Shown here: positions 8,842-15,978 of the stretch, piece after piece
Layout: each line of letters opens with the position of its first letter
Numbering within the stretch: the first letter of the stretch is position 1
Assembly (NCBI RefSeq): GCF_041320705.1
Contig: NZ_JBGGTQ010000005.1
Coordinates: 124,001-188,000, forward strand
Origin: Kineococcus mangrovi
Lineage (GTDB): Bacteria > Actinomycetota > Actinomycetes > Actinomycetales > Kineococcaceae
Length of the DNA: 64,000 bases
Reading direction: 5' to 3'
Notes under the pieces: model-generated
Seen by the model: the letters and a program-made list of their open reading frames with translations, nothing else
Told to the model about the DNA's origin: nothing
The model's database searches: none
Position numbers and translations under genes: made by a program

Positions 8842-9698
8842 GGGCGGCGGTCTGCGGGTCGCCCATCGCGCACTCGCTCTCCCCGGCGCTGCACCGCGCC
8901 GCGTACGAGGCGCTCGGGCTCACCGGCTGGAGCTACGACCTCCTGGAGGTCGACGAGGAACGGCTCCCGGGCGTGATCGGGGCGCTGGACGCCACGTGGG
9001 CGGGGCTGAGCCTGACGATGCCGTTGAAGCAGGCCGTCGTCCCGCTCGTCGACGAGGTCAGCGACTTCGCCCGCGCCGTCGGGTCCGTCAACACCGTGGT
9101 CGTCACCCCGCGCCCGGACCGGCGCGACACCCCGGGCCGGCGGGGGGTCCGGTTGCGCGCCGAGAACACCGACGTCACCGGATTGGTGACGGCCCTGGCC
9201 GAGGCGGGCGCCGGGCGCATCGCCCGCGGGGTCGTCCTCGGGGGCGGTGCGACCGCGCGCTCGGCGGTCGTCGCGCTGCTGCGGGCCGGGTGCCCCCGGC
9301 CCGTCGTCGTCGTGCGCTCCCCGGACCGCGCCGCGGAGCTGCGCGGGGTCGCGGCCCGCCTCGGCGGGGAGGTCGAGGTCCGCGACTGGTCCGAGCTGCC
9401 CGTCGCGCTGACGGCGGACGTCGTCGTGTCCACCGTGCCCATCGGCGCCTCGGCGGCCACGGCCGACGAGCTGCTCGGGGCGTTCCGGCCGGTGTGGTGG
9501 CCGCTGCTGCTCGACGTCGTCTACGCGCCGTGGCCGACACCGCTGGCCCAGCGCTGGGGCGGGCCCGTCGTCGGCGGGTTCGAGATGCTCCTGCACCAGG
9601 CCGTCGCCCAGGTGGAGCTGATGACGGGCCGGGCCGGTCCCGTGGAGGCCATGCGCGCGGCCGGTCTCGCGGCGCTGGCCGACCGCGCCCGCGCCTGA
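8838..9698 (+). CDS. aroE: Shikimate dehydrogenase
   Basis: 286-residue NADP-dependent enzyme reducing 3-dehydroshikimate to shikimate in chorismate synthesis. The GTG start overlaps the mltG stop as GTGA and gives the canonical N-terminus RAAVCGSPIAHSLSPALHR (shikimate-binding SxS). SLTMPLKQAV holds the catalytic Lys; the more usual motif is TxPxK. VLGGGATARSAV is the nucleotide-binding loop, VDVVYAPWPTPL follows, and the last block is GGFEMLLHQAVAQVELM. ruvX-mltG-aroE is a conserved actinobacterial string. Here the next shikimate genes (aroK, aroB) are about 16.6 kb downstream and aroC is not in the window. Confidence 0.96.
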   Translation: MRAAVCGSPIAHSLSPALHRAAYEALGLTGWSYDLLEVDEERLPGVIGALDATWAGLSLTMPLKQAVVPLVDEVSDFARAVGSVNTVVVTPRPDRRDTPGRRGVRLRAENTDVTGLVTALAEAGAGRIARGVVLGGGATARSAVVALLRAGCPRPVVVVRSPDRAAELRGVAARLGGEVEVRDWSELPVALTADVVVSTVPIGASAATADELLGAFRPVWWPLLLDVVYAPWPTPLAQRWGGPVVGGFEMLLHQAVAQVELMTGRAGPVEAMRAAGLAALADRARA

Positions 9699-9701
9699 GG
9701 A

Positions 9702-10364
9702 TCACCTCGCGGTGAACGCCGCCCGCGCGAGGTCCAGGGTGAAGGTGACGTCCGGGGTGTCGTCGACCGCGCCGCCGCCGAGGCCGTTGCCGGCTGCGTC
9801 GTCGGAGGGGCGGGTGACCTGCGCGGTGATCCTCGCCGGCCCGGCCCCGAACGCGCTGTCGCGGGGGAAGGCCTCCCAGTCCTGGACCGACCCGCCCGGT
9901 GCGACCTCCTGCGCGCCCGGCTGGTCGCGCGTGCAGTGCCCGCTGCTCGCGCCCGCCCCGGCCCCGGACAGGCGGACCGAGGTGCTCCGCCACCGCGTCA
10001 GGTCCACCGGGCCCGGGCAGGCCCACGTCACGCTCTGGCGCGAGACGTTCGTCCACGTCAGGTGGACCCGGACCTCGTCCTGGCCGACCTCGGCCTCCGT
10101 GGCCGTCAGGGACCACTGCTCGGACGGTTCCTGCGTGAGCTGCTCGGCCGGGACGCTGCCGGCCAGCTCGTAGGTCCCCACGGCGGGCAGGTTCCTCGAC
10201 GCCTCGTCGATGGCGCGGGCGTCCCGGGCCGAGCCGACGAGGAGCGTCGCGACGTAGACGAGGACCCCCACGGCGCCGATCCCCACGACCGCGGCCACCC
10301 AGCCGAGCCAGCCGCCGGGGGTGCGGGAGGGGGAGGTGGGGGTGAGCAGGTCCTGGTCGGTCAC
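9702..10364 (-). CDS. Hypothetical single-pass membrane protein
   Basis: About 220 residues, no family recognised. The GTG at 10364 is chosen because GAGGAGG lies upstream on the minus strand; the frame is open further upstream without homology to guide it. It has a short cytoplasmic N-terminus (TDQDLLTPTSPS), one transmembrane helix at about residues 17-42, then an extracytoplasmic domain with two cysteines (ACPGP, GHCTRD) suited to a disulfide and alternating beta-like segments (VRVHLTWTNVSRQSVTW). That architecture resembles DUF4352-like exported Ig-fold proteins, but this is only a structural impression. It converges with aroE, with 3 bp between the two stops. Confidence 0.7.
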   Translation of the reverse strand: MTDQDLLTPTSPSRTPGGWLGWVAAVVGIGAVGVLVYVATLLVGSARDARAIDEASRNLPAVGTYELAGSVPAEQLTQEPSEQWSLTATEAEVGQDEVRVHLTWTNVSRQSVTWACPGPVDLTRWRSTSVRLSGAGAGASSGHCTRDQPGAQEVAPGGSVQDWEAFPRDSAFGAGPARITAQVTRPSDDAAGNGLGGGAVDDTPDVTFTLDLARAAFTAR

Positions 10365-10488
10365 GGGCCCACTGTCCCTCCTCTTCCTGGGAGCCCGCGG
10401 TCCGGGGGTTCCCGGACGGGGTCGTCGGGCGTGGTCGGTGCCGGGGTCCGCCCCGCGCACCCGTTCGGGTCACGGTGCGGTCCACCGC

Positions 10489-10515
10489 CTCAAGCGGCTC
10501 CGGGGGGCCGCCGAT
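10489..10515 (+). promoter_or_regulatory. Candidate FliA/WhiG-type promoter of pilT (CTCA-N17-GCCGAT)
   Basis: CTCA at 10489-10492 and GCCGAT at 10510-10515, 17 bases apart, about 70 bases before the pilT ATG. The same spacing and the extended CTCAAGC recur before the pilin gene and pilM. The -10 half matches the sigma-28 element GCCGATAA at 7 of 8 positions (GCCGATGA). Confidence 0.55.
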
Positions 10516-10584
10516 GAGCACTGCAGAGCGCCGGCAGACGGCCGTGCGCCCCGTCGTGCTCGAGGTCGGGCTGTGGGGAGCGAG

Positions 10585-12000
10585 ATGGACAACGCTGGTC
10601 AGGGCGGGCAGCCCGTGGAGCCGTACGTCCCGGCGAACCTCCGGCCGGCGGGGGCGGACGGCGTGCCCTCGGCGCGCCCAAACATCAGCGCCCTGCTCAA
10701 GCAGCTGGAGAGCGACCAGGCCGTCATCGCGGCCCCCGCCCAGCCCCCGGCGCCGCAGGGGTTCCAGCTCGCGCCCCCCGCGTCCGTCCAGCAGGTGCCC
10801 GTCCAGCAGGTGCCCGTCCAGCAGGTGCCCGTCCAGCACGTCCCCGCCCCGCCGTCGGTGGCCCAGCTCGCCCCCGAGGTCGAGGCCCACCAGGCACCGG
10901 CGCTCGTCACGAGCGGAGGCGACGACGTCGCGGTCCCCGTCCGCGTCAACGACGTGCTCGTCCGCGCCCTCGAACTGGGCGCCTCCGACATCCACCTCAC
11001 CTCCGGCGCCCACCCCACGGTGCGCCTGTCCGGTGAGATGACCGCGCTGGACGAGTTCCCGAAGATGGTGTCCAAGACGTTGCAGGAGGCGGTCTACGCC
11101 GTCCTCACCCAGAAGCAGCGCGAGGTGTTCGAGGCGAACCTAGAACTCGACTTCGCCTACCAGGTGCCCGGGCACTCCCGCTTCCGCGTCAACGTCTACC
11201 GCCAGCGCGAGTCCGTCGGTGTCGCCTTCCGCCGCATCCCCTTCGAGATCAAACCGTTGGAGGACCTCGGCGTCCCGCCCGTCGTCGGGTCCTTCGCCGG
11301 GCTGCAGCGCGGTTTCGTCCTCGTCACCGGCCCGACCGGTTCGGGGAAGTCGACGACGCTCGCCTCGATCGTCGACCTCGCCAACCGCACCCGCAAGGAC
11401 CACATCATGACGGTCGAGGACCCCATCGAGTTCCTCCACCGCCACAAGAGCTGCATCGTCAACCAGCGCGAGGTGGGGGAGGACACCAAGTCCTTCGCCA
11501 ACGCGCTCAAGCACGTGCTGCGCCAGGACCCCGACATCATCCTCGTCGGTGAGATGCGCGACCTGGAGACCATCTCCGTCGCCCTCACCGCCGCCGAGAC
11601 CGGTCACCTCGTGTTCGGCACCCTGCACACCCAGAGCGCCGCCTCCACCATCGACCGCGTCATCGACGTGTTCCCCCCGCACCAGCAGACCCAGATCCGC
11701 ACCCAGCTCGCCGGCGCCATCCAGGGCGTCGTCTGCCAGACGCTGTGCAAGCGCGCCGACGGCCGCGGTCGCGTCGTCGCCACCGAGGTCATGGTCGCCA
11801 CCCCCGCCATCCGCAACCTCATCCGCGAGGGCAAGACCCACCAGATCGGCTCGGCCATGCAGGCCGGCGCGCAGTACGGCATGCACACGCTCGACCAGCA
11901 CCTGGCCGACCTCGTGCGCACCCGCCAGATCACGTTCGAACACGGCCTGGAGAAGTGCTCCGCCGCCGAGGAATACCGCCGCCTGACCGGGCGCGTCTGA
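10585..12000 (+). CDS. pilT: Type IV pilus twitching-motility ATPase PilT
   Basis: 471-residue hexameric secretion-type ATPase that powers pilus retraction at the cytoplasmic membrane. Its ATG follows GGGGAG. The N-terminal ~110 residues are Pro/Gln-rich and poorly conserved, with a VPVQQ repeat at about 68-87. The conserved PilT body then begins: ASDIHLTSGAHPTVRLSGEM, Walker A GPTGSGKSTT near 250, Asp box, Walker B ILVGEMRDLETI near 320, His box GHLVFGTLHT and the PilT-specific AIRNLIREGK near 410. Those features favour PilT over the extension ATPase PilB, which is not in this window. The gene starts a long + strand pilus cluster and is followed by pilC after 13 bp. Confidence 0.96.
   Translation: MDNAGQGGQPVEPYVPANLRPAGADGVPSARPNISALLKQLESDQAVIAAPAQPPAPQGFQLAPPASVQQVPVQQVPVQQVPVQHVPAPPSVAQLAPEVEAHQAPALVTSGGDDVAVPVRVNDVLVRALELGASDIHLTSGAHPTVRLSGEMTALDEFPKMVSKTLQEAVYAVLTQKQREVFEANLELDFAYQVPGHSRFRVNVYRQRESVGVAFRRIPFEIKPLEDLGVPPVVGSFAGLQRGFVLVTGPTGSGKSTTLASIVDLANRTRKDHIMTVEDPIEFLHRHKSCIVNQREVGEDTKSFANALKHVLRQDPDIILVGEMRDLETISVALTAAETGHLVFGTLHTQSAASTIDRVIDVFPPHQQTQIRTQLAGAIQGVVCQTLCKRADGRGRVVATEVMVATPAIRNLIREGKTHQIGSAMQAGAQYGMHTLDQHLADLVRTRQITFEHGLEKCSAAEEYRRLTGRV
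10786..10845 (+). repeat. 15-bp tandem repeat (4 copies) in pilT
   Basis: Three exact copies of GTCCAGCAGGTGCCC followed by one diverged copy, encoding Val-Gln-Gln-Val-Pro units in the disordered N-terminal extension of PilT. Confidence 0.95.
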
Positions 12001-12013
12001 GAGGGAGAGCGAC

Positions 12014-13249
12014 GTGGCGACTGTGACGAAGGCGAAGACCTTCGACTACTCCGTGCGGGACAGGAGCGGCAAGCTGGTCTCGGGGACGCTGGAGGCCACG
12101 GACCAAGCCGCTGTCCTCCAACGGCTCAAGACGATGGGTCTCGTGCCCGTCAGCGTCAACGAGTCGAAGGCCGGTCAGGGCCTGCAGATGGAGATCAACC
12201 TCCCCGGCTCGGGCAAGGTCAAGATGAAGGACCTGGCCATCATGTCGCGGCAGTTCGCCACCATGGTGGCCTCGGGGCTTACGCTCATCCGGGCGCTGGG
12301 CATCCTGGCCGAGCAGACGGAGAGCAAGAAGCTCGGCCAGGTGCTGACCGAGGTCCGTGGCGAGGTCGAGGCGGGAGCAGCCCTCTCGACGTCGATGGCC
12401 AAGCGGCCGCGGGTCTTCCCCCCGCTGATGACGAACATGATCCGCGCCGGTGAGGTCGGCGGTTTCCTCGACGGGGTCCTGCTGCGCATCGCAGCGAACT
12501 ACGAGTCCGAGGTCAAGCTCCGCGGCAAGATCAAGTCGGCCATGACGTACCCGGTCGTGGTCCTCATCATGGCGGTCCTGGCGGTGTTCGGGATGCTGAT
12601 GTTCGTCGTCCCGGTCTTCAAGGAGATGTTCTCCTCGCTGGGGGGAACCCTGCCCGGCCCGACCCTGGTCCTGGTCTTCCTGAGCGAGCAGATGGTGTGG
12701 GTCGCCCCGCTCGTGGTGGTGCTGGTCGTCTCGTCCGGGTTCGTCTGGACCCGCATCAAGAACCGTGACGACGTCCGGGGGTTCGTCGACCCCTTGAAGC
12801 TGAAGATCCCGGTCTTCGGGATGCTGTTCCAGAAGGTGGCGCTCAGCCGCTTCGCCCGCAACATGAGCACGATGCTGGCGGCCGGTGTCCCCATCCTGCA
12901 AGCCCTCGACATCGTCGCCGAGACCACGGGCAACATCACCTTGACCCGGGGCATCCGGGACGTCCAGGAGAGCGTCCGCAACGGTGAGTCCCTCACCGGC
13001 CCGCTCTCCAAGCACAAGGTATTCCCGTCGATGATGGTACAGATGATGGCCGTCGGTGAGGACACCGGTGCCATCGACGCCATGCTGGAGAAGATCTCGG
13101 AGTTCTACGACGACGAGGTCGAGACCATGACCGAGAGCCTCACCGCGCTATTGGAACCACTGATGATCGCGGTGCTGGGCGGCATCATCGGCTCGATGGT
13201 CATCGCGCTGTATATGCCGATGTTCAAGATCATGGACCAGATCAAGTAG
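12014..13249 (+). CDS. pilC: Type IV pilus inner-membrane platform protein PilC (type II secretion F family)
   Basis: 411-residue polytopic membrane protein forming the assembly platform with PilM/N/O. GTG start after GAGGGAGAG. The N-terminal ~60 residues carry the usual FDYSVRDRSGKLVSGTLEA module. Two repeated T2SSF domains follow, each ending in membrane helices: MSRQFATMVASGLTLIRAL with TYPVVVLIMAVLAVFGML, and RFARNMSTMLAAGVPILQAL with LLEPLMIAVLGGIIGSMV. The final MYMP-like residues (ALYMPMFKIMDQI) are a family hallmark. A strong hairpin at 13271-13296 closes this transcript before the pilin gene. Confidence 0.96.
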   Translation: MATVTKAKTFDYSVRDRSGKLVSGTLEATDQAAVLQRLKTMGLVPVSVNESKAGQGLQMEINLPGSGKVKMKDLAIMSRQFATMVASGLTLIRALGILAEQTESKKLGQVLTEVRGEVEAGAALSTSMAKRPRVFPPLMTNMIRAGEVGGFLDGVLLRIAANYESEVKLRGKIKSAMTYPVVVLIMAVLAVFGMLMFVVPVFKEMFSSLGGTLPGPTLVLVFLSEQMVWVAPLVVVLVVSSGFVWTRIKNRDDVRGFVDPLKLKIPVFGMLFQKVALSRFARNMSTMLAAGVPILQALDIVAETTGNITLTRGIRDVQESVRNGESLTGPLSKHKVFPSMMVQMMAVGEDTGAIDAMLEKISEFYDDEVETMTESLTALLEPLMIAVLGGIIGSMVIALYMPMFKIMDQIK

Positions 13250-13270
13250 TTCCACCGCGTCGCGTCCACG

Positions 13271-13296
13271 GCCCGTGAGCACCTGTGCTCGCGGGC
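13271..13296 (+). terminator. Hairpin terminator downstream of pilC
   Basis: Inverted repeat GCCCGTGAGCAC / GTGCTCGCGGGC with only CT between the arms; one G-T pair, otherwise perfect over 12 bp. No T-run follows, as is common in high-GC actinobacteria. Confidence 0.75.
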
Positions 13297-13352
13297 TGTC
13301 GTCGTAGCCGGCCCTCGGCGTTGATCCAGGCGGGTGACGCTGTGAGGACCTG

Positions 13353-13379
13353 CTCAAGCTGGTCGTGCAGAGGACCGAA
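13353..13379 (+). promoter_or_regulatory. Candidate FliA/WhiG-type promoter of the pilin gene (CTCA-N17-ACCGAA)
   Basis: CTCA at 13353-13356 and ACCGAA at 13374-13379, spacing 17, extended as CTCAAGCTG exactly as upstream of pilM. It lies 80 bases before the pilin ATG and after the pilC terminator, so the pilin has its own promoter. Confidence 0.55.
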
Positions 13380-13459
13380 GAACTCAGTACAAGAGCCGCC
13401 CACACCGACTCGGTGCGCGACCCGCGAGCGGCTCGGGACTCACGAAAGGGAGCATCGAA

Positions 13460-13861
13460 ATGCTCGCTCGCATCCGCAAGGCCATGCAGGAGAAGGACCA
13501 GGGGTTCACCCTGATCGAGCTCCTCGTCGTCATCGTCATCATCGGCATCCTGGCGGCCATCGCCATCCCGACGTTCCTCAACCAGCGTGAGAAGGCGTGG
13601 ACCCGCGCGGCCCAGTCCGACCTGCGCAACGCCGCCACCAACATGGAGACGTACTTCGGCGACAACGGTACTTACGTGGGTGGTCCTGGCGCGGACAACG
13701 CCTTCAAGATCTCTACTGAGACGAACAACAACCCGACGGTCGTGGGCGCTTCGACGACCGGCTACTGCATCCAGATCGTCAGCAAGAAGCTCCAGGGCGC
13801 CGACGCGACCTGGAACTTCAAGAGCTCGGTCGGCAGCCCGGCCAAGGGTGCTTGCGCCTGA
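13460..13861 (+). CDS. pilA: Major type IV pilin (PilA-like prepilin)
   Basis: 133-residue prepilin. A short positively charged leader ends in Gly15, followed by the class III signal FTLIELLVVIVIIGILAAIA, with Phe16 as mature residue 1 and Glu20 as the conserved Glu5. The mature ~118-residue protein has the long N-terminal helix, LRNAATNMETYFGDNGTY, and a Cys pair (GYCIQIV and the C-terminal GACA) that would form the D-loop disulfide. ATG preceded by AAGGGAG. Monocistronic-looking: own promoter upstream, UUCG hairpin terminator immediately downstream. PilD (17880-18668) should process it. Confidence 0.95.
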   Translation: MLARIRKAMQEKDQGFTLIELLVVIVIIGILAAIAIPTFLNQREKAWTRAAQSDLRNAATNMETYFGDNGTYVGGPGADNAFKISTETNNNPTVVGASTTGYCIQIVSKKLQGADATWNFKSSVGSPAKGACA

Positions 13862-13872
13862 TCTGACAGACG

Positions 13873-13902
13873 AACGGGGGAGGTCTTCGGACCTCCCCCG
13901 TT
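13873..13902 (+). terminator. Strong hairpin with UUCG tetraloop after the pilin gene
   Basis: Perfect 13-bp stem AACGGGGGAGGTC / GACCTCCCCCGTT closed by TTCG, i.e. a C(UUCG)G tetraloop, starting 11 bases after the pilin stop. It probably stabilises the abundant pilin mRNA 3' end and attenuates read-through into the minor-pilin genes. Confidence 0.85.
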
Positions 13903-13942
13903 CTGCACGACCACCGCTGGACACCGAGGAGGAGGACGAGTC

Positions 13943-15226
13943 GTGCACACGAAGGGCGAGCAGAGCGCGGACGAGGGGTTCACCCTCGTCGAGGTCATCG
14001 TCGCCTCCGCCATCTTCCTCGCGATCGGCACCGCGGTGACGGCGGCCCTCATGGTGGCGCTGCGGACCGCGGCGACCAACGAGGGCCGGGTGCAGGCCGC
14101 CAACCTCGCGGCGCGGCAGATCGACCTCGTCCGCAGCGGGGACGTCAGCGCCCTGGCCGGCACCACCTACGACGTGCAGCGGGGATCGCTTAGGTACCGT
14201 GTGACGCAGACGGTCGATTCCCAGACGGTCGACGTCGGCGGGTCGGCCTGCGACGGCGCCTCCGGCGCCGAGGCCGTCAAGCGTGTGACGGTCATCGTGA
14301 CCTGGGACGGCATGGGGGACGCCACCCCGGTGCGGTCCGACACCTACCGCACCCTCCCCGTGACCGGTTCCAGCGCGACCAAAGGGACCTTGACCTACAA
14401 GGTTGTGGACCGCAACGGCACCCCCGCGGCCGGTGCCCCCATCGCCCTGCGCAAGGGCGGCACCCTGGTCAAGACGTCGACGACGCGCGCCGACGGGTGC
14501 GTCGTGTTCTCCAACCTGGACGCGGGGACCGACTACACCGGCACCCTCACGCAGGCGGGTTTCGTGAACAACCAGCACCTGGCCAGCGTCAGCAAGGCGA
14601 ACGTCGTCGTCGCCCGCACCGTGACCAAGGACCCCGGCTTCGTCTGGGACGGTGCGGCCTTGCTGACCGTCAGCGCGAGCGCGCCCGCAGGGTACCCGGT
14701 GCCCTCGAACGTCCCGCTGAGCCTCTTCAACTCCAACTTGACCAGCGGGTCACTCACCCTGCCCGGGTGCGGGAACACCCCGTGCGCGTCCCTGTCGACG
14801 ACGGCGTCGGGGGCGACCTGGACTGCAAGGGGCCTCTTCCCCTTCGCCTCGACCTACCAGCTGTCCTCCGGGGCGTGCGGAACCGCCTGCACCCGCGCGC
14901 AGACGTCGGTCCAGGCCACTCCCGGCCAGACCACCGTCGCCGCGGCACCCGCCTTCGGGGGAGTGGCGGCCACCGCGGGGACGCTCGTCTCCGGCGTCCT
15001 GGGGTCCAACGCCGTCCGGACGCTCACCGCGACAAACGCCGATCTCACCAGCGAGCGATACACCTTCCCGACGGCGACGGGCGGTGACGGCACACCGGCG
15101 AAGATGGCCCTGCCGCCCGGCCGGTGGTACATCGCGCAGAACCCCGGGGAGACCAACGACGCCTACCGCGTCCTCGTCACCGTCCAGCCCGGCCAGACCT
15201 ACTCCGTGGCGGTGCTCGCCCGATGA
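13943..15226 (+). CDS. Minor-pilin-like prepilin with carboxypeptidase-regulatory/Ig-like domain (PilV position)
   Basis: 427 residues, GTG start behind GAGGAGGAGG. Prepilin cleavage motif Gly12-FTLVEVIVASAIF, then a pilin-like helix to about residue 50. From about 148 (GTLTYKVVDRNGTPAAGAPI) a CNA-B/carboxypeptidase-regulatory-like fold follows, then a Ser/Thr/Gly-rich beta-strand region with four paired cysteines (PGCGNTPCAS, GACGTACT). It is far longer than ordinary PilV and would place a large exposed domain at the pilus tip or along the fibre. The stop overlaps the next gene (ATGA), so it forms an operon with the two following pseudopilins and pilD. Confidence 0.85.
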   Translation: MHTKGEQSADEGFTLVEVIVASAIFLAIGTAVTAALMVALRTAATNEGRVQAANLAARQIDLVRSGDVSALAGTTYDVQRGSLRYRVTQTVDSQTVDVGGSACDGASGAEAVKRVTVIVTWDGMGDATPVRSDTYRTLPVTGSSATKGTLTYKVVDRNGTPAAGAPIALRKGGTLVKTSTTRADGCVVFSNLDAGTDYTGTLTQAGFVNNQHLASVSKANVVVARTVTKDPGFVWDGAALLTVSASAPAGYPVPSNVPLSLFNSNLTSGSLTLPGCGNTPCASLSTTASGATWTARGLFPFASTYQLSSGACGTACTRAQTSVQATPGQTTVAAAPAFGGVAATAGTLVSGVLGSNAVRTLTATNADLTSERYTFPTATGGDGTPAKMALPPGRWYIAQNPGETNDAYRVLVTVQPGQTYSVAVLAR

Positions 15227-15975
15227 TGCGTGCTCTCAACGCCCGGTTCGCCGGCGTCCGCGACCGTCTCGCCGGTCGGTCCGACGCGGGAGTGACCCTC
15301 GTCGAGCTCCTCGTCGTGATGGTCGTCACGAGTGTCATGGCCACCGCCGTCATGATCACCGTCCTCCAGGCGCTGCGCGCGACGCGCTCGGCCGACGGGC
15401 GGCAGGACCGGGCGGCCCAGGCGCGGATCGCCCTGGACGGGGCGACGACGGTCCTGCGGACCGCATCGCTGTACACCAACAGCGACGGCGTCGACGTACC
15501 GGCCTTCGACCGCATCACCCCGACGGAGGTCGTCTTCCGAGGCAACCTCTCCAACATCGCCACCACCTCGGGGGCCGCCGACGCTGCACCGACCCTCTTC
15601 CGCATCACGCTCGACACGAGCGACCCACAGGACAGCAAGCTCGTCGAGCAGCGGTGGAAGAGCACGACCCGTGACCGCTCGGGCAACTGGGTGTACCCGT
15701 CGAGCGTCACGTCCACGCGCGTCCTCGCCCACCGGGCCCAGGCCGTCGACGGTGCCGTCTTCACGCCCTTTGCCGCCGCGGACGTCACGACCGTCATCGA
15801 CGCCGAGCAGATCAGCTCCACCGTCCCGCGCGCTGCGGACCGCTCGGTGACGCCGGCCGGTCTCAAGTCGGTCGTCGGGATCCGCGTTTCGCTCGCCGTG
15901 ACACCCCCTGTGGGTGAGACGGGTGACGCGGCAACCTTCAGCAACTACGTCGACTTCGTCAGCAAGGTGGGGTGA
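15223..15975 (+). CDS. Minor-pilin-like prepilin (PilW/PilJ type)
   Basis: 250 residues. The ATG at 15223 overlaps the preceding stop (ATGATG). The prepilin motif is Gly23-VTLVELLVVMVVTSVMATAV with the Glu5 equivalent at 28, a relaxed version of GFTLIE. The rest is a pilin-like globular region, SADGRQDRAAQARIALDGA onward, ending in ISLAV-type strands and NYVDFVSKVG. Minor pilins of this class initiate pilus assembly in complex with PilV/PilX-like partners. It sits between the PilV-like and PilX-like genes, three bases before the latter. Confidence 0.85.
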   Translation: MMRALNARFAGVRDRLAGRSDAGVTLVELLVVMVVTSVMATAVMITVLQALRATRSADGRQDRAAQARIALDGATTVLRTASLYTNSDGVDVPAFDRITPTEVVFRGNLSNIATTSGAADAAPTLFRITLDTSDPQDSKLVEQRWKSTTRDRSGNWVYPSSVTSTRVLAHRAQAVDGAVFTPFAAADVTTVIDAEQISSTVPRAADRSVTPAGLKSVVGIRVSLAVTPPVGETGDAATFSNYVDFVSKVG

Positions 15976-15978
15976 CAC

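Noticed and set aside
13353-13379. Ordinary sigma-70 promoter for the pilin gene
   Set aside because: No TTGACA/TANNNT pair with proper spacing found in the 13297-13459 gap; the CTCA-N17-ACCGAA element is the better match.
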